Positions 11,272 to 21,747 are shown, numbered from the stretch's first letter. The stretch is DNA of 64,000 nucleotides from Lysobacter capsici (GCF_014779555.2 NZ_CP094357.1:4774001-4838000); one strand, 5' to 3'. Notes: generated by a model not told the origin, from the letters alone. Made by a program: numbers and translations.

Positions 11272-11727
11272 ATGTCTGATTACAAGCCCAAGCCGAAGTC
11301 GCCGCCGCGAAAGTCCTCGACGCCGCGCATCGCCATGGATGCCTTGCTCGAAGATCCCGCTGGCAACAACCCCATCCGACGAGCGCTGTGGCTCGAAGGA
11401 CTGGACCGTCGGTTACGCCCCTACCTGCCGCCTTCGCTCGCCGCGCATGCGCGGCTGGCCAACTTCGAACGCGGCAGGCTCGTGTTTGTCGTCGACGCTC
11501 CGGTGTGGCGGGCCAAACTGCGGCTCGCGGCGCCGGAACTGCTCGACGCAGCCCGATCCATCGGACTGGACGCGGCCGAATTCGTCGTCAAGACGACGAT
11601 CCCGAACCCGGTGGCAGCACCGGTACGGAAGGCCAAACCCATGTCGGCCGCGACGCTCATGTCGCTGCAGGCCGCGCTGGCATCGTTGAAGAAACCCGAT
11701 CCGTCGGGGTCCAGCGATGCCGGCTGA
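11272..11727 (+). CDS. DUF721/DciA-like protein
   Basis: About 151 residues. The core (about residues 45-110: LPPSLAAHARLANFERGRLV, then the WRAKLRL region) matches the DUF721 family, which includes DciA, the helicase-associated factor that replaces DnaC in most bacteria. By family knowledge it would act with DnaB at replication initiation. The N-terminus is basic and proline-rich. ATG codons at 11263 and 11272 are both possible; I chose the second because the first overlaps the start codon of the opposite gene. It converges on lpxC. Whether it is the working DciA or a paralogue cannot be told. Confidence 0.75.
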   Translation: MSDYKPKPKSPPRKSSTPRIAMDALLEDPAGNNPIRRALWLEGLDRRLRPYLPPSLAAHARLANFERGRLVFVVDAPVWRAKLRLAAPELLDAARSIGLDAAEFVVKTTIPNPVAAPVRKAKPMSAATLMSLQAALASLKKPDPSGSSDAG

Positions 11728-12067
11728 CACTCGGTAGGGCCGCATGATGGGATGCGTACCGACGGGGGTCCGAGTGTCGGGGTCGGGGCATCCTACTGGC
11801 CCAACCCGGGGGTTTTGTTAAGCCTTCACTAGCTTTCCGGAAAAGTTTCGTTAGAAATTAGTTAAGCCGTCACGCACCGTTCACGAGTGTGATCGAGTTA
11901 ACGTTCCTGACTTTCCCGGGCAAGCGTCACAGGCCGCTGGGGGTGCGCGTTCAGGTTGGGCGAACGCGGGGCGACCTGGAGAAACGAGTGCGCAGGAGTG
12001 AGGAGTGAGTAAAAAGCCGGCGGCCCCTACTCGTTCCTCACTCCTCTGCACTAGTTTTTAGCTGGCC
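11728..12067. other. Convergent gap between DciA-like gene and lpxC
   Basis: It holds an AT-richer stretch (about 11810-11900) without a recognisable gene and the inverted AGTGAGN heptad element listed separately. No gene found. Confidence 0.5.
11984..12054. repeat. Inverted AGTGAGN heptad element, copy 1 (3' of lpxC)
   Basis: The left arm reads in 7-base steps AACGAGT, GCGCAGG, AGTGAGG, AGTGAGT. The right arm (12028-12052) is its near reverse complement; 21 of 25 positions pair. The loop is about 16 bases and contains GCCGGCGGC. It begins 14 bases after the lpxC stop and could act as a transcript end or mRNA stabiliser. Confidence 0.8.
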
Positions 12068-12976
12068 CTAGGCCAGCGCGGGCTCGCCGTAAGCGACCGG
12101 AACCGGCTCGGAGCCGCTGTAGCTGACCAGTTCCCAGGCCGAACGCTCGGCCAGCAGGGCGCGCACCAGCTTGTTGTTGAGCGCATGGCCGGACTTGTAG
12201 CCCTCGTAGGCGCCGATGATGGCGTGGCCGGCGAGGTACAGGTCGCCGACCGCATCGAGGATCTTGTGACGGACGAATTCGTCGGCGTAACGCAGGCCGT
12301 CGTCGTTGAGCACGCGGAATTCGTCGAGCACGATCGCGTTGTCCATCGAGCCGCCCAGGCCGAGGTTGCGCTCGCGCATGTATTCCAGGTCGCGCATGAA
12401 ACCGAAGGTGCGCGCGCGGCTGACTTCGCGGATGTAGTTTTCGGTGGAGAACTGCACTTCCGCGCGCGACTGCGAGGCCGGGATCGCCGGATGGTCGAAG
12501 ACCACGGTGAAGCCCAGGCGGAAGCCCTCGAACGGCTCGAAACGCGCGACCTTGTCGCCTTCGCGCACTTCCACCGGATGCTTGATGCGGATGAAACGCT
12601 TCGGCGCGTCCTGCTCGGCGATGCCGGCGGACTGCAGCAGGAATACGAACGGACCGGCCGAGCCGTCCATGATCGGCACTTCCGGCGCGGACAGCTCGAC
12701 GATGCAGTTGTCGATGCCCAGGCCGGCCATGGCCGAGAGCAGATGCTCGACCGTCATGACCTTGCCGACGCCGTAGGTCAGGCCGGTGCACAGGGTGGTT
12801 TCGGTAACCAGATCGGCGCGCGCGGGCATCTCGACCACGGGGTCGAGGTCGGTGCGGCGAAACACGATGCCGGTGTCCACCGGGGCCGGGCGCAGGGTGA
12901 GGAACACCTTGTCGCCGCTGTGCAGGCCCACGCCGGTGGCGCGGATCACGTTCTTGAGAGTGCGCTGACGCAGCAT
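12068..12976 (-). CDS. lpxC: UDP-3-O-acyl-N-acetylglucosamine deacetylase LpxC
   Basis: A 302-residue zinc amidase, the committed step of lipid A synthesis. The start at 12976 gives the usual [11 protein letters not shown] opening. Zinc and catalytic motifs are present: EHLLSAM near residue 77 and HKILDAVGD near 237, plus the GVGLHSG substrate loop near 15. Length is normal. It closes the dcw cluster after ftsZ, as in E. coli and Pseudomonas, but is separated from ftsZ by 378 bases that include a candidate promoter and a repeat. Confidence 0.98.
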   Translation of the reverse strand: MLRQRTLKNVIRATGVGLHSGDKVFLTLRPAPVDTGIVFRRTDLDPVVEMPARADLVTETTLCTGLTYGVGKVMTVEHLLSAMAGLGIDNCIVELSAPEVPIMDGSAGPFVFLLQSAGIAEQDAPKRFIRIKHPVEVREGDKVARFEPFEGFRLGFTVVFDHPAIPASQSRAEVQFSTENYIREVSRARTFGFMRDLEYMRERNLGLGGSMDNAIVLDEFRVLNDDGLRYADEFVRHKILDAVGDLYLAGHAIIGAYEGYKSGHALNNKLVRALLAERSAWELVSYSGSEPVPVAYGEPALA

Positions 12977-13083
12977 GGTCGTGGGGACTTCCGCGAGTGT
13001 TCTGGTTCTGCTGGCTGTCCGACCGACGGCCGAACAGGTCCGGACGGACGGATAGCTAATGGGGACGGGCACGAAACCGCGCA

Positions 13084-13112
13084 AGATTAGCACGGGGGTT
13101 GCTGAACCTGAA
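13084..13112 (-). promoter_or_regulatory. Candidate lpxC promoter
   Basis: On the minus strand: TTCAGG (13107-13112), 17 bases, then TAATCT (13084-13089) with an extended TG one base before it. It would give a leader of about 100 bases before the lpxC start. The -35 is weak. Confidence 0.4.
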
Positions 13113-13270
13113 CGAAAAGGACACAGCGTCCCGCCGTTGTCAACAGCGCTCGTCAAACTGACCGGTCGGCCCGCCTTTACGGGTCGGGCCGACCGGCCCA
13201 AAGCCCCGCGCGTAACGCCGGGGCAAGATGCCTCGGGCCGGGGACGAGTCCGGCCCTTGGTGCTTTGCAG

Positions 13271-13350
13271 CAGGAACGAGTTCAGAGGAGTGAGCAGTGA
13301 GTAGGAGCAACGGCTCTTACTCGTTTCTCACTCCTACCTACTCGCTCCTG
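13271..13350. repeat. Inverted AGTGAGN heptad element, copy 2 (3' of ftsZ)
   Basis: The left arm in heptads is AACGAGT, TCAGAGG, AGTGAGC, AGTGAGT. The right arm (13317-13350) complements it as TACTCGT, TTCTCAC, TCCTACC, TACTCGC. The order of units matches copy 1. It ends 4 bases from the ftsZ stop. Confidence 0.8.
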
Positions 13351-13354
13351 ATTT

Positions 13355-14575
13355 TCAGTCCGCCTGGCGGCGCAGGAACGCCGGGATATCCAGGTAGCTG
13401 TTGTCGCTGCCGAAATCGGCCACGGCCGGGCCGGTCGGTTCCTGGCGCGAGCTGCCGCGCAGGCTGCCGCCGAAGCTCGGCATCGGCGCATGGCCGACGT
13501 CGTCCATCGCGCCGAACTCGGGCTGACCGGTGGTCGCGTTGCGCACCAGCTGGATCGGCGCGCGCTGCGATTCGCGCTCGTAACCCGAACCGCGCACCGA
13601 CTGCTTGGTGGCCACGCGGTTGAGGCCGGTGGCGACCACGGTGACGCGGACTTCGTCCTGCATGTCCGGATCGAGCACGGTGCCGATGACCACGGTCGCG
13701 TCCTCGGAAGCGAAGCCTTCGATGGTGCGGCCCACTTCGTCGAACTCGGCCATGGTGAAGTCCGGGCCGGCGGTGATGTTGACCAGGATGCCGTTGGCGC
13801 CGGCCAGGTTGACGTCGTCGAGCAGCGGGTTCTGGATCGCCGACTCGGCCGCGGCCTGGGCGCGATCGTCGCCGCGCGCGGCACCGGTGCCCATCATCGC
13901 CAGACCCATCTCGCTCATGACCGTGCGCACGTCGGCGAAGTCGACGTTGATCAAACCCGGGCGCACGATCAGATCGGCGATGCCCTGCACCGCGCCGAGC
14001 AGCACGTCGTTGGCGGCGCGGAAGGCCTGGATCATGGTCGCGTTGCGGCCGAGCACGGTGATCAGCTTCTCGTTGGGGATCGTGATCAGCGAATCGCAGT
14101 GGTGCGACAGCTCCTCGATGCCCTTGAGCGCGACCTGCATGCGGCGGCGGCCTTCGAACGGGAACGGCTTGGTGACCACGGCCACGGTCAGGATGCCCAT
14201 CTCTTTGGCGAGCTGAGCCACCACCGGCGCGGCGCCGGTGCCGGTGCCGCCGCCCATGCCGGCGGTGATGAACACCATGTCGGCGCCGGTCAGCGCGTCC
14301 ATGATGCGTTCGCGATCTTCCAGCGCCGCCTGACGGCCGACTTCCGGATTCGCGCCGGCGCCCAGGCCCTTGGTGACATTGCTGCCGAGCTGCAGCTGCA
14401 GCTTGGCGCCGCAGTTCTTGATCGCCTGCGCGTCGGTATTGGCGGTGATGAATTCCACGCCATCGACATTACCGCTGACCATGTGCGCCACGGCGTTGCC
14501 GCCGCCGCCGCCCACGCCAACGACCTTGATGACCGCGTTCGGGGCCATTTTTTCAACCAGTTCGAAATGTGCCAT
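13355..14575 (-). CDS. ftsZ: Cell division GTPase FtsZ
   Basis: A 406-residue tubulin-like GTPase that forms the division ring. The tubulin signature GGGTGTGAAP is near residue 109. The N-terminus has the GVGGGGGNAV nucleotide loop, and the C-terminus ends in a conserved peptide (LDIPAFLRRQAD) that binds FtsA and ZipA, after a variable linker (about 320-390). Start at 14575. It is separated from ftsA by a 206-base gap filled by a heptad element, unlike the tight spacing elsewhere in the cluster. Confidence 0.99.
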   Translation of the reverse strand: MAHFELVEKMAPNAVIKVVGVGGGGGNAVAHMVSGNVDGVEFITANTDAQAIKNCGAKLQLQLGSNVTKGLGAGANPEVGRQAALEDRERIMDALTGADMVFITAGMGGGTGTGAAPVVAQLAKEMGILTVAVVTKPFPFEGRRRMQVALKGIEELSHHCDSLITIPNEKLITVLGRNATMIQAFRAANDVLLGAVQGIADLIVRPGLINVDFADVRTVMSEMGLAMMGTGAARGDDRAQAAAESAIQNPLLDDVNLAGANGILVNITAGPDFTMAEFDEVGRTIEGFASEDATVVIGTVLDPDMQDEVRVTVVATGLNRVATKQSVRGSGYERESQRAPIQLVRNATTGQPEFGAMDDVGHAPMPSFGGSLRGSSRQEPTGPAVADFGSDNSYLDIPAFLRRQAD

Positions 14576-14593
14576 GTTCTCGTCCTCTTATGT

Positions 14594-14779
14594 GCCGGGA
14601 GTCGGGAATCGGGAATGGGGAATCGGAAAAGCGTTCCGTCCTAATCTCGATCTCGTCCTCGTCGACGTTTATGGTTTTAGTTGCTTTACCGCTGCCACAA
14701 CCTGCCAGTGCTGTTGCATGTTGCTGTTGCTGTTGCTGTTGCTCTTACGATTCCCGATTCCCAATTCCCGATTCCCGGC
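14594..14779. repeat. Paired GGGNATC heptad element, copy 2 (ftsA-ftsZ gap)
   Basis: The left arm is at 14594-14626 (GGGAGTC, GGGAATC, GGGAATG units) and the right arm at 14748-14779 (GATTCCC units). The loop of about 120 bases contains a TGTTGC/CTGTTG hexanucleotide microsatellite of about five units near 14715-14742. It starts 2 bases after the ftsA stop. Confidence 0.85.
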
Positions 14780-14781
14780 CG

Positions 14782-16017
14782 TCAAAACTCGCCGCGATAC
14801 CAGTTCTTGATCTTGTTGAAGAAACTGCCGGCGCGGCCGGTGGAGATCACCGGGCGACGCGGGTTTTCGATCTGGCTGCCCATCAGCAACAGACCCACGC
14901 CGGTGGCGTGAACCGGGTTGCCGACCACTTCGCCCAGGCCGGTGACGTGCTGCGGAATGCCCACGCGCACCGGCATCTGCAGCATTTCCTCGGCCAGTTC
15001 GACCACGCCTTCCATCTTGGCCGCGCCGCCGGTCAGGACCATGCCGGCGCGGACGTGATGCTCGAAGCCCGAACGGCGCAGTTCGGCCTGGATCATTTCG
15101 AAGATTTCCTCGTAGCGCGCCTGCACCGCCTGCGCCAGCGAGTGACGCGGCATGCGCCGCGGCGGACGATCGCCGACGCTGGGCACCTGGATCGATTCCT
15201 CGGCGGTCGCCATCTGCGCCAGCGCGCAGGCGTAACGCACCTTGATCTGTTCGGCTTCCGGCGTGGGCGTGCGCAGCATGTGGGCGATGTCTTCGGTGAC
15301 CTTGTCGCCGGCGATCGGCAACGACGCGCTGTGCGCGATCGCGCCCTGCACGAACACCGAAATATCGGTGGTGCCCGCGCCGATATCGACCAGCACCACG
15401 CCCAGTTCGCGCTCGTCGTTGGTCAGCACGGCGTTGCTGGAAGCCAGCACGCCGAGAATCAGATCGTCGACCTGCAAGCCGCAGCGCTGCACGCACTTGC
15501 TGATGTTGGCCGCGGCCGACTGCGCGCACACCACCAGATGCGCATGCACCTCCAGGCGCACGCCGGTCATGCCGACCGGATTGCGGATGCCTTCCTGCGA
15601 ATCGTCGAGCACGTAGTCGCGCGGGATCGCGTGCAGGATCTTCTGGTCGGCCGGTATCGCCACCGCCTTGGCCGCTTCCAGCACCCGGTCGAGATCGCCG
15701 TAGGTGACCTCGCCGTCGCGGATCGGGGCGATGCCCTGCGAGTTGCGGCACTGGATGTGATTGCCGGAAATCGAAGCGTAGACCGAGCGGATTTCGCAGC
15801 CGGCCATCAGCTCGGCTTCCTCGATCGCGCGCTGGATCGACTGCACGGTCGATTCGATATCCACGACCACGCCGCGCTTGAGCCCGCGCGATTCGTGCGA
15901 GCCGATGCCGATCACCTCGATGGGGTTGCCAGGCGAATACTCGCCCACCAGCGCCACCACCTTGGAGGTGCCGATGTCGAGGCCAACGATCAGCGACTTG
16001 TCGCCTTTGCGGTTCAT
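14782..16017 (-). CDS. ftsA: Cell division protein FtsA
   Basis: A 411-residue actin-like protein that tethers FtsZ to the inner membrane. The phosphate-1 motif GLDIGTSKV is near residue 11, phosphate-2 GAGTTDISV near 207, and the adenosine loop TGGAAKMEG near 337. The C-terminal end (FFNKIKNWYRGEF) is an amphipathic membrane-targeting helix. The start at 16017 makes an ATGA overlap with ftsQ. Confidence 0.98.
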   Translation of the reverse strand: MNRKGDKSLIVGLDIGTSKVVALVGEYSPGNPIEVIGIGSHESRGLKRGVVVDIESTVQSIQRAIEEAELMAGCEIRSVYASISGNHIQCRNSQGIAPIRDGEVTYGDLDRVLEAAKAVAIPADQKILHAIPRDYVLDDSQEGIRNPVGMTGVRLEVHAHLVVCAQSAAANISKCVQRCGLQVDDLILGVLASSNAVLTNDERELGVVLVDIGAGTTDISVFVQGAIAHSASLPIAGDKVTEDIAHMLRTPTPEAEQIKVRYACALAQMATAEESIQVPSVGDRPPRRMPRHSLAQAVQARYEEIFEMIQAELRRSGFEHHVRAGMVLTGGAAKMEGVVELAEEMLQMPVRVGIPQHVTGLGEVVGNPVHATGVGLLLMGSQIENPRRPVISTGRAGSFFNKIKNWYRGEF

Positions 16018-16754
16018 GACTGTCCTTGCTGCTGCTTCGGTGCGGCCGCGGGCGCCTGCACGGGCGCCCACGACAGCGAAAAACCATTGGTGTAACGAAG
16101 GTCGGCGCGCGCCAGCACCTGCACCCGCTGCGCCATCAGCTGCGGCAGCAGCTTGACGAAGCGGCTCAGACGCGCGCGCGCCTCGTTGCGGCCGACCACG
16201 ATCTGCGCGCCGTTGGCCAGGCCGAGAGTCCAGCTGCCGCGCTGATCGACTTCGACCTGACGCACGTCCAGACCCACCGGCGCGAACAACTCGCGCGACT
16301 CGTTGTAAAGCGCCACCACGTCCTTGATCCGGCTTTCCGGACCGGCGAACTGCGGCAGGTTGGCCGGCACCTGGATGTTGGCGGTCGGAAACAGACGTCC
16401 CTGCTCCGACAACAAACGATCCTGGCCCCAGCGCGCGAACGGCTTGTGCTCGATCACGGTCACTTCCAGCACGTCGGGCCAGCGCTTGCGCACTTCGGCA
16501 TGGCCGACCCACGGCAGCTTGGCGACCGCGACCTGCGCCGACGCCAGATCGACCGCGAAGAAACCGCGCTGCGCATACGGCAGCAAGGTCTTGCGCAACG
16601 CCGTCGCATCCACCCGCTCGAACTCGCCGGTCACGCGCAGGCGCTTGAGCGGCCATTGGTTCGCGCCGATCCAGCCGTTGAGCACGGCGACGACCGGCAG
16701 CGCGACCAAGGCCAGCGCAAGCAACCATCCGACGAGGCGGAGCATGGCGTTCAC
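16014..16754 (-). CDS. ftsQ: Cell division protein FtsQ
   Basis: A 246-residue bitopic protein: short cytoplasmic tail, one membrane helix (about residues 6-25), a POTRA domain ([10 protein letters not shown] near 37) and the FtsQ beta domain. It links early and late division proteins through FtsB/FtsL. I chose the GTG at 16754, which gives a GTGA overlap with ddl and lies 9 bases after an AGGAGG. The ATG three codons later (16745) is the alternative. Length is typical for the family. Confidence 0.93.
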   Translation of the reverse strand: MNAMLRLVGWLLALALVALPVVAVLNGWIGANQWPLKRLRVTGEFERVDATALRKTLLPYAQRGFFAVDLASAQVAVAKLPWVGHAEVRKRWPDVLEVTVIEHKPFARWGQDRLLSEQGRLFPTANIQVPANLPQFAGPESRIKDVVALYNESRELFAPVGLDVRQVEVDQRGSWTLGLANGAQIVVGRNEARARLSRFVKLLPQLMAQRVQVLARADLRYTNGFSLSWAPVQAPAAAPKQQQGQS

Positions 16755-17728
16755 GCCGTCGCACCTCCTTGCACGGTCGCCTCGAGCACGCGCCAGCACA
16801 GCTCGTCGTATTCGATCCCGACCTGACGCGCGGCCTTGGGCACCAGCGAATGGCTGGTCATGCCCGGCGCGGTGTTGACCTCGATCAGATACATCTGGCC
16901 GCTGTCGCGGTCGCGCATCACGTCGACCCGGCCCCAGCCCTTGCAACCGGCGGCGACGAAGGCTTCCATCGCCATGCGCCGGATTTCGGCCTCGTCGACG
17001 CCTTCCAGGCCCGGACACAGGTACTGGGTGTCATCGGCGATGTACTTGGCGTGGTAGTCGTACCACTCGCCCTTGGGCACGATCCGGATCGACGGCAGCG
17101 CGGTGTAGCCCTCGCCGTTGATCAGCACCGCGACGGTGAGCTCGTCGCCGATCACCATCTGCTCCATCAGCATTTCGCCGGGATAGCGCGCGGCCAGTTC
17201 GACCGCTTCGTCGATGTCGGCGTCCTTGAGCACGCGCGACACGCCGACGCTGGAGCCTTCGCTGGACGGCTTGATGATCACCGGCAGGCCGATCGCCTTC
17301 GCCGCGGCATGCACGTCGTCGCCCTTGGCGATGCGGCGATAGCGCGGGGTCGGCAGGCCGGCCGACATCCACACCTGCTTGGTGCGGATCTTGTCCATCG
17401 CCAGCGCCGAGCCGAGCACGTCCGAGCCGGTGTAGGGAACGCCGAACGCTTCGAGCACGCCCTGCAGCACGCCGTCTTCGCCGCCGCCCTTATTGCCGTG
17501 CAGGATGTTGAACACGCGGTCGACGCTGCCCACGCGAATGGCTTCGATCAACGCCGGAATGCCGTCGACCGCGAACGCGTCCACGCCGCGCGAGCGCAGC
17601 GCTTCGAGCACGCCGCGGCCGGAATCCAGCGACACCTCGCGCTCGGCGCTGGTGCCGCCCATCAGCACGGCGACGCGGCCGAACACGGCCGGATCGGTGA
17701 CGCGGAGCGGGGCAAACTGCGAACTCAC
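16751..17728 (-). CDS. ddl: D-alanine--D-alanine ligase
   Basis: A 325-residue ATP-grasp ligase that makes the D-Ala-D-Ala dipeptide used by MurF. Family motifs are [12 protein letters not shown] near residue 21, [11 protein letters not shown] near 73, [13 protein letters not shown] near 155 and the metal-binding [10 protein letters not shown]-like end ([13 protein letters not shown]). It starts at GTG 17728, overlapping the murC stop as GTGA. It sits between murC and ftsQ, its usual dcw position. Confidence 0.97.
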   Translation of the reverse strand: MSSQFAPLRVTDPAVFGRVAVLMGGTSAEREVSLDSGRGVLEALRSRGVDAFAVDGIPALIEAIRVGSVDRVFNILHGNKGGGEDGVLQGVLEAFGVPYTGSDVLGSALAMDKIRTKQVWMSAGLPTPRYRRIAKGDDVHAAAKAIGLPVIIKPSSEGSSVGVSRVLKDADIDEAVELAARYPGEMLMEQMVIGDELTVAVLINGEGYTALPSIRIVPKGEWYDYHAKYIADDTQYLCPGLEGVDEAEIRRMAMEAFVAAGCKGWGRVDVMRDRDSGQMYLIEVNTAPGMTSHSLVPKAARQVGIEYDELCWRVLEATVQGGATA

Positions 17729-19170
17729 TTCGATTCTCCCTGGAAACCCTGGCTGGCCAACTGCTGCGCCGCCGCGCCGATATCGCCGGCGCCCATCAGC
17801 AACAGCAGATCGCCGTCGTTCAATACATCCGGCAACACGCCGGCCAGATCGCCCGCGCCGCCGACCACCACCGGGTCGATGCGGCCGCGCGCGCGGATCG
17901 CGCGCGCCAGCGACTTGGCGTCGGCGCCGGCGATCGGCGCTTCGCCGGCCGGGTACACCTCGGTCAGCACCAGCGCATCCACCGACGACAGCACCGCGGC
18001 GAAATCGTCGAACAGATCGCGGGTGCGGCTGTAGCGATGCGGCTGGAACGCGACCACCAGACGCTTGTCCGGCCAGCCGCCACGCGCGGCGGCGAACACG
18101 GCCTCGAGTTCCTTCGGGTGATGGCCGTAGTCGTCGACCAGTTGCACGGTCGCGCCCTTGTCGGTGTGCAGCTGCGCCAGCAGATTGAAGCGGCGGCCGA
18201 TGCCTTCGAATTTTTCCAGCGCGCGCGCGATCGCATCGGGCTGCACGCCTAGTTGCCAGGCGACCGCGCACGCCGCCAACGCGTTCTGCACGTTGTGCCG
18301 GCCCGGCAGCGCCAGGGTCACCGCGGTGCGAGTCGCATCGGGCAGGCACAGGGTGAAATGCATCGCGCCGCCGGCTTGGCTGACGTCTTCGGCGCGCACA
18401 TCGGCGGTTTCGTCGAAGCCGTAGGTCATCACATGGCGCGGGGTTTCCGCGGCGAGCTTGGCGACGTTCGGGTCGTCGATGCACAGCACCGCCAGCCCGT
18501 AGAACGGCAGCCGGTGCAGGAATTCCTCGAACGCGGCCTGGACCTTGGCGAAATCGCCGCCGTAGTTTTCCAGGTGATCGGCGTCGATATTGGTGACGAT
18601 GGCGATCTGCGGATTCAGGCGCAGGAAGCTGCCGTCGCTTTCGTCGGCCTCGGCCACCAGCCACTGGCCGCCGCCCAGGCCCGCGTTCGCGCCGGCCGCG
18701 AGCAGCTTGCCGCCGATCACGAAGGTCGGATCGATGCCGCCTTCGGCCAGCACGCTCGCGGCCAGCGAGGTCGTCGTGGTCTTGCCATGGGTGCCGGCCA
18801 CCGCAATGCCGCGGCGGAAGCGCATCAGTTCGGCCAGCATCTCCGCTCGCGGCACCACCGGAATGCGCTGCGCGCGCGCTTCCATCAATTCGGGGTTGTC
18901 GCGCTTGATCGCGCTGGACACCACCACGCAGTCGGCGCCGAGCACGTTGGCCGCGGCGTGGCCGCGATGCACGTTGGCGCCCATCGCGGTCAGGCGACGG
19001 GTGACCGCGTTGTCGGCGGTATCCGAGCCCGACACCTGATAGCCGAGCGTGCACATCACTTCGGCGATGCCGCTCATGCCGGTGCCGCCGATGCCGACGA
19101 AATGCACGCGCGGAAACGCCTTGGCCAGGTCGCCGGTGTGCTGCAGGCGGCGGCGGAGTGCGGTGCTCAT
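17725..19170 (-). CDS. murC: UDP-N-acetylmuramate--L-alanine ligase MurC
   Basis: A 481-residue ATP-dependent ligase that adds the first amino acid of the peptidoglycan stem. It has the Rossmann-like GIGGTGMSG near residue 26, the ATP loop [11 protein letters not shown] near 124 and the DDYGHHPKE motif near 350. The start at 19170 ([10 protein letters not shown]) gives the normal length. The reading frame is open further upstream only through the heptad repeat, which I do not count. It is separated from murG by 160 bases, one of the few gaps in the cluster. Confidence 0.97.
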   Translation of the reverse strand: MSTALRRRLQHTGDLAKAFPRVHFVGIGGTGMSGIAEVMCTLGYQVSGSDTADNAVTRRLTAMGANVHRGHAAANVLGADCVVVSSAIKRDNPELMEARAQRIPVVPRAEMLAELMRFRRGIAVAGTHGKTTTTSLAASVLAEGGIDPTFVIGGKLLAAGANAGLGGGQWLVAEADESDGSFLRLNPQIAIVTNIDADHLENYGGDFAKVQAAFEEFLHRLPFYGLAVLCIDDPNVAKLAAETPRHVMTYGFDETADVRAEDVSQAGGAMHFTLCLPDATRTAVTLALPGRHNVQNALAACAVAWQLGVQPDAIARALEKFEGIGRRFNLLAQLHTDKGATVQLVDDYGHHPKELEAVFAAARGGWPDKRLVVAFQPHRYSRTRDLFDDFAAVLSSVDALVLTEVYPAGEAPIAGADAKSLARAIRARGRIDPVVVGGAGDLAGVLPDVLNDGDLLLLMGAGDIGAAAQQLASQGFQGESK

Positions 19171-19180
19171 GCTTTGAAAT

Positions 19181-19318
19181 CCGGGAGTCGGGAATGGGAA
19201 ATCGGGAATCGGGAGGAGCGGGTTTCGTCGCGATCTGAAAGTTCGTGCATCGAGAAGCATCCGGACGGGACGGCGCTCGGCTCTTGCCGATTCCCCATTC
19301 CCCATTCCCGATTCCCGT
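19181..19318. repeat. Paired GGGNATC heptad element, copy 3 (murG-murC gap)
   Basis: The left arm is at 19181-19213 (GGGAGTC, GGGAATG, GGAAATC, GGGAATC) and the right arm at 19288-19318 (GATTCCC and CATTCCC units). The loop is about 74 bases. It fills most of the gap, ending 13 bases from the murG stop. Confidence 0.85.
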
Positions 19319-19330
19319 GAGCGAAGCGAC

Positions 19331-20422
19331 TCATCGCGCTATCTCCAGCACAATCTGCGCGACCCGATCGGCCGCGTCGGGTTTTGCGATGCTTCGCGCC
19401 GCTTCGGCCATCTGCAGCAGCACGCCGCGTTCGGCGAGAATTTCGATGGTCGCCGACAGGCGCGCGCCGAGGTCGTCGCCGGCCTGCGGCAACAACTGCG
19501 CGGCGCCGCGGTCGACCAGGAAACGCGCGTTCTTGGTCTGGTGGTCGTCGACCGCCTGCGGGAACGGCACCAGCACGCTGCCGACGCCGGCCGCGCACAG
19601 CTCGGCCAAGGTCAGCGCGCCCGAACGACAGACGACCAGGTCGGCCCACGCATACGCGGCGGCCATGTCGGCGATGAACGGTTCGACCGAAGCGATCACG
19701 CCGGCGTTCGCATAGGCCTGTTCGGCATCGGCGCGCAGCTTCTCGCCGCTTTGATGCCGCACTTCGCAGGGCACGCGGCCGCGCAGGCCGGCGATCGCGG
19801 CGGGCACGGCCTGATTCAAGGCGCGCGCGCCCTGGCTGCCGCCGAGCACCAGCAGCCGCAACGGGCCGCTGCGTTCGGCGAAGCGCTGCGCGGGCGGCGC
19901 GACCGCGGCGATCTCGGCGCGCACCGGGTTGCCGACCACTTCTTCCTGGCCACCTGGGAAGGTGTCCGGAAAACCGGTCAGCACGCGGCGCGCGAAACGC
20001 GACAGCACGCGGTTGGTCATGCCCGGGGCGCGATTTTGTTCGTGCACGATCAGCGGCACGCCGGCCAGGCGCGCGGCCAGGCCGCCGGGACCGGCCGCAT
20101 AGCCGCCGAAGCTGATCACCGCGCGCGGCTGACGCGCGCGCAACACGCGCTGCGCGGCGCGCACCGACGCGGCCAGCCGGAACGGCGCGCGCAACAGCGT
20201 CGCCAGCCCTTTGCCGCGCACGCCGCTGATCGCGATGGTGTCGATCTCGATGCCATGCTGCGGCACCAGACGCGTTTCCATGCCGCCGTCGGCGCCGAGC
20301 CACGATACCGGCACGTTGCGCGACAGCAAGGCTTTGGCCACCGCCAGACCCGGGAAGATATGTCCGCCGGTACCGCCCGCGAGAATCATCACCGGACGCT
20401 CGCTCGTACGAAGCTCGCTCAT
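19331..20422 (-). CDS. murG: UDP-GlcNAc:lipid I transferase MurG
   Basis: A 363-residue GT28 enzyme that converts lipid I to lipid II on the inner face of the membrane. It has the [14 protein letters not shown] loop near residue 17, the SFGGYAAGP motif near 105 and the [10 protein letters not shown] loop near 195, with the UDP-binding [10 protein letters not shown] near 265. The start at 20422 overlaps the ftsW stop as ATGA. Length is normal. Confidence 0.98.
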   Translation of the reverse strand: MSELRTSERPVMILAGGTGGHIFPGLAVAKALLSRNVPVSWLGADGGMETRLVPQHGIEIDTIAISGVRGKGLATLLRAPFRLAASVRAAQRVLRARQPRAVISFGGYAAGPGGLAARLAGVPLIVHEQNRAPGMTNRVLSRFARRVLTGFPDTFPGGQEEVVGNPVRAEIAAVAPPAQRFAERSGPLRLLVLGGSQGARALNQAVPAAIAGLRGRVPCEVRHQSGEKLRADAEQAYANAGVIASVEPFIADMAAAYAWADLVVCRSGALTLAELCAAGVGSVLVPFPQAVDDHQTKNARFLVDRGAAQLLPQAGDDLGARLSATIEILAERGVLLQMAEAARSIAKPDAADRVAQIVLEIAR

Positions 20423-21747
20423 GCGGGCCTCCCGAACGAGGGCTCGACGCGTTCGCGCAGCCGGCTGGTGCCGCGCGCGGCGTCGCTGCTGCGGGTGGCG
20501 CCGACGGCCGCGGGCGTCGCAGTCGCGGTCGCGGTCGAAGGCGCGCCACTCGCGGCCGGCGCGGCCGTCTGCGCCGCTTCGCCGCGCAAACGCGCGACCT
20601 GGCGCTGGGCGCGGTCGAGTTCGTAGGACACGCGCAACAACACCGCCAGCGCCGCGCAGCTCATCAGCACGCTGGAGCCGCCGGAGGAAATCATCGGCAG
20701 GGTCAGACCCTTGGTCGGCAACAGACCCAGGTTGACCCCGATCGAAACGAAACTCTGCAGCCCCATCCACAAGGCGATGCCGAACGCGACATAGCCGGAG
20801 AAGTGGCGGCGCATCTCCACGCACTTCAGCCCGATCCACAGTGCGCGCCCGGTCAGCAGCGCGTACATGCCGACCACCGCGCACACGCCGGCGAAACCGA
20901 ATTCCTCGGCGATCACCGCCATGATGAAGTCGGTATGCGCCTCGGGCAGGTACGACAGCTTCTGCACCGACGCGCCCAGGCCGACCCCGGTCCATTCGCC
21001 GCGACCGACCGCCATCAAGGCATTGGTCAGCTGGTACCCGGTGCCGAATGGATCGCTCCACGGATTCATGAACGAGGTCAGGCGGATCACCCGGTACGGC
21101 TCGGCGATGGCGATCACCGCCAGGATCGGCAGACCGATCAGCACCGGACCGAACATGCGCGGCATGTTGACGCCGCCGAGCACCAGCATGCCGGCGGTGA
21201 TCGCCAGCAGCAGCGAGGACGAACCGAAGTCGGGCTGCATCAGCAACAGGCCGACCAGCACGATCGCCACGCCGATCGGCTTGAGCATCGCGCCCCAGGT
21301 CGCCGAGATGTCTTCGCTGAAACGCTTGAGGTAGCTCGCCAGCCAGACGATGTAGAGCAGCTTGACCGCCTCGACCGCCTGGAAACCGACCGGGCCGAAG
21401 TTGATCCAGCGCTTGGCGCCGTTGACCTGCTTGCCGATCACCGGCACGAACACCAGCAACAGCAGCACGATGCACACCAGCAGCAGCCACTGGTTGTGCT
21501 GTTCGATGGTCTTGAGCTCGGTGCGCATCAGCCAGAACGCCATGCCCAGGCCGACGCCGAGGAAGATCAGGTGGCGGGTCAGGAAGTAGAACGCGTCGAC
21601 CTCGTGGGTCGCGGCGACGCCGAGCGAGGCCGAGCCGACCATGACCACGCCGGTGCAGGCCAAGGCGATGGACACGAACAACAGCCACGGGTCGTAGCGA
21701 CCGTGGATGGCGTCGAGTCGGGTTGCCTGGCGCGCGGAGTTTTCCAT
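20419..21747 (-). CDS. ftsW: Peptidoglycan glycosyltransferase FtsW (SEDS)
   Basis: A 442-residue SEDS protein with about ten membrane helices that polymerises glycan strands at the septum together with FtsI. The start at 21747 ([12 protein letters not shown]) is joined to mraY by a TGATG. The family signature [15 protein letters not shown] is near residue 345. The C-terminal tail after about residue 395 is long, alanine- and threonine-rich and low in complexity. Confidence 0.96.
   Translation of the reverse strand: MENSARQATRLDAIHGRYDPWLLFVSIALACTGVVMVGSASLGVAATHEVDAFYFLTRHLIFLGVGLGMAFWLMRTELKTIEQHNQWLLLVCIVLLLLVFVPVIGKQVNGAKRWINFGPVGFQAVEAVKLLYIVWLASYLKRFSEDISATWGAMLKPIGVAIVLVGLLLMQPDFGSSSLLLAITAGMLVLGGVNMPRMFGPVLIGLPILAVIAIAEPYRVIRLTSFMNPWSDPFGTGYQLTNALMAVGRGEWTGVGLGASVQKLSYLPEAHTDFIMAVIAEEFGFAGVCAVVGMYALLTGRALWIGLKCVEMRRHFSGYVAFGIALWMGLQSFVSIGVNLGLLPTKGLTLPMISSGGSSVLMSCAALAVLLRVSYELDRAQRQVARLRGEAAQTAAPAASGAPSTATATATPAAVGATRSSDAARGTSRLRERVEPSFGRPA

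Larger units (their letters stand above)
12977..13354. other. ftsZ-lpxC gap
   Basis: 378 bases without a gene. They contain the candidate lpxC promoter, a GC-rich stretch with several short inverted repeats (13160-13260), and the second AGTGAGN heptad element against the ftsZ stop. Confidence 0.6.

Noticed and set aside
14594-14779. Heptad runs as a CRISPR array
   Set aside because: Units are 7 bases, directly adjacent and without spacers; no cas genes nearby.
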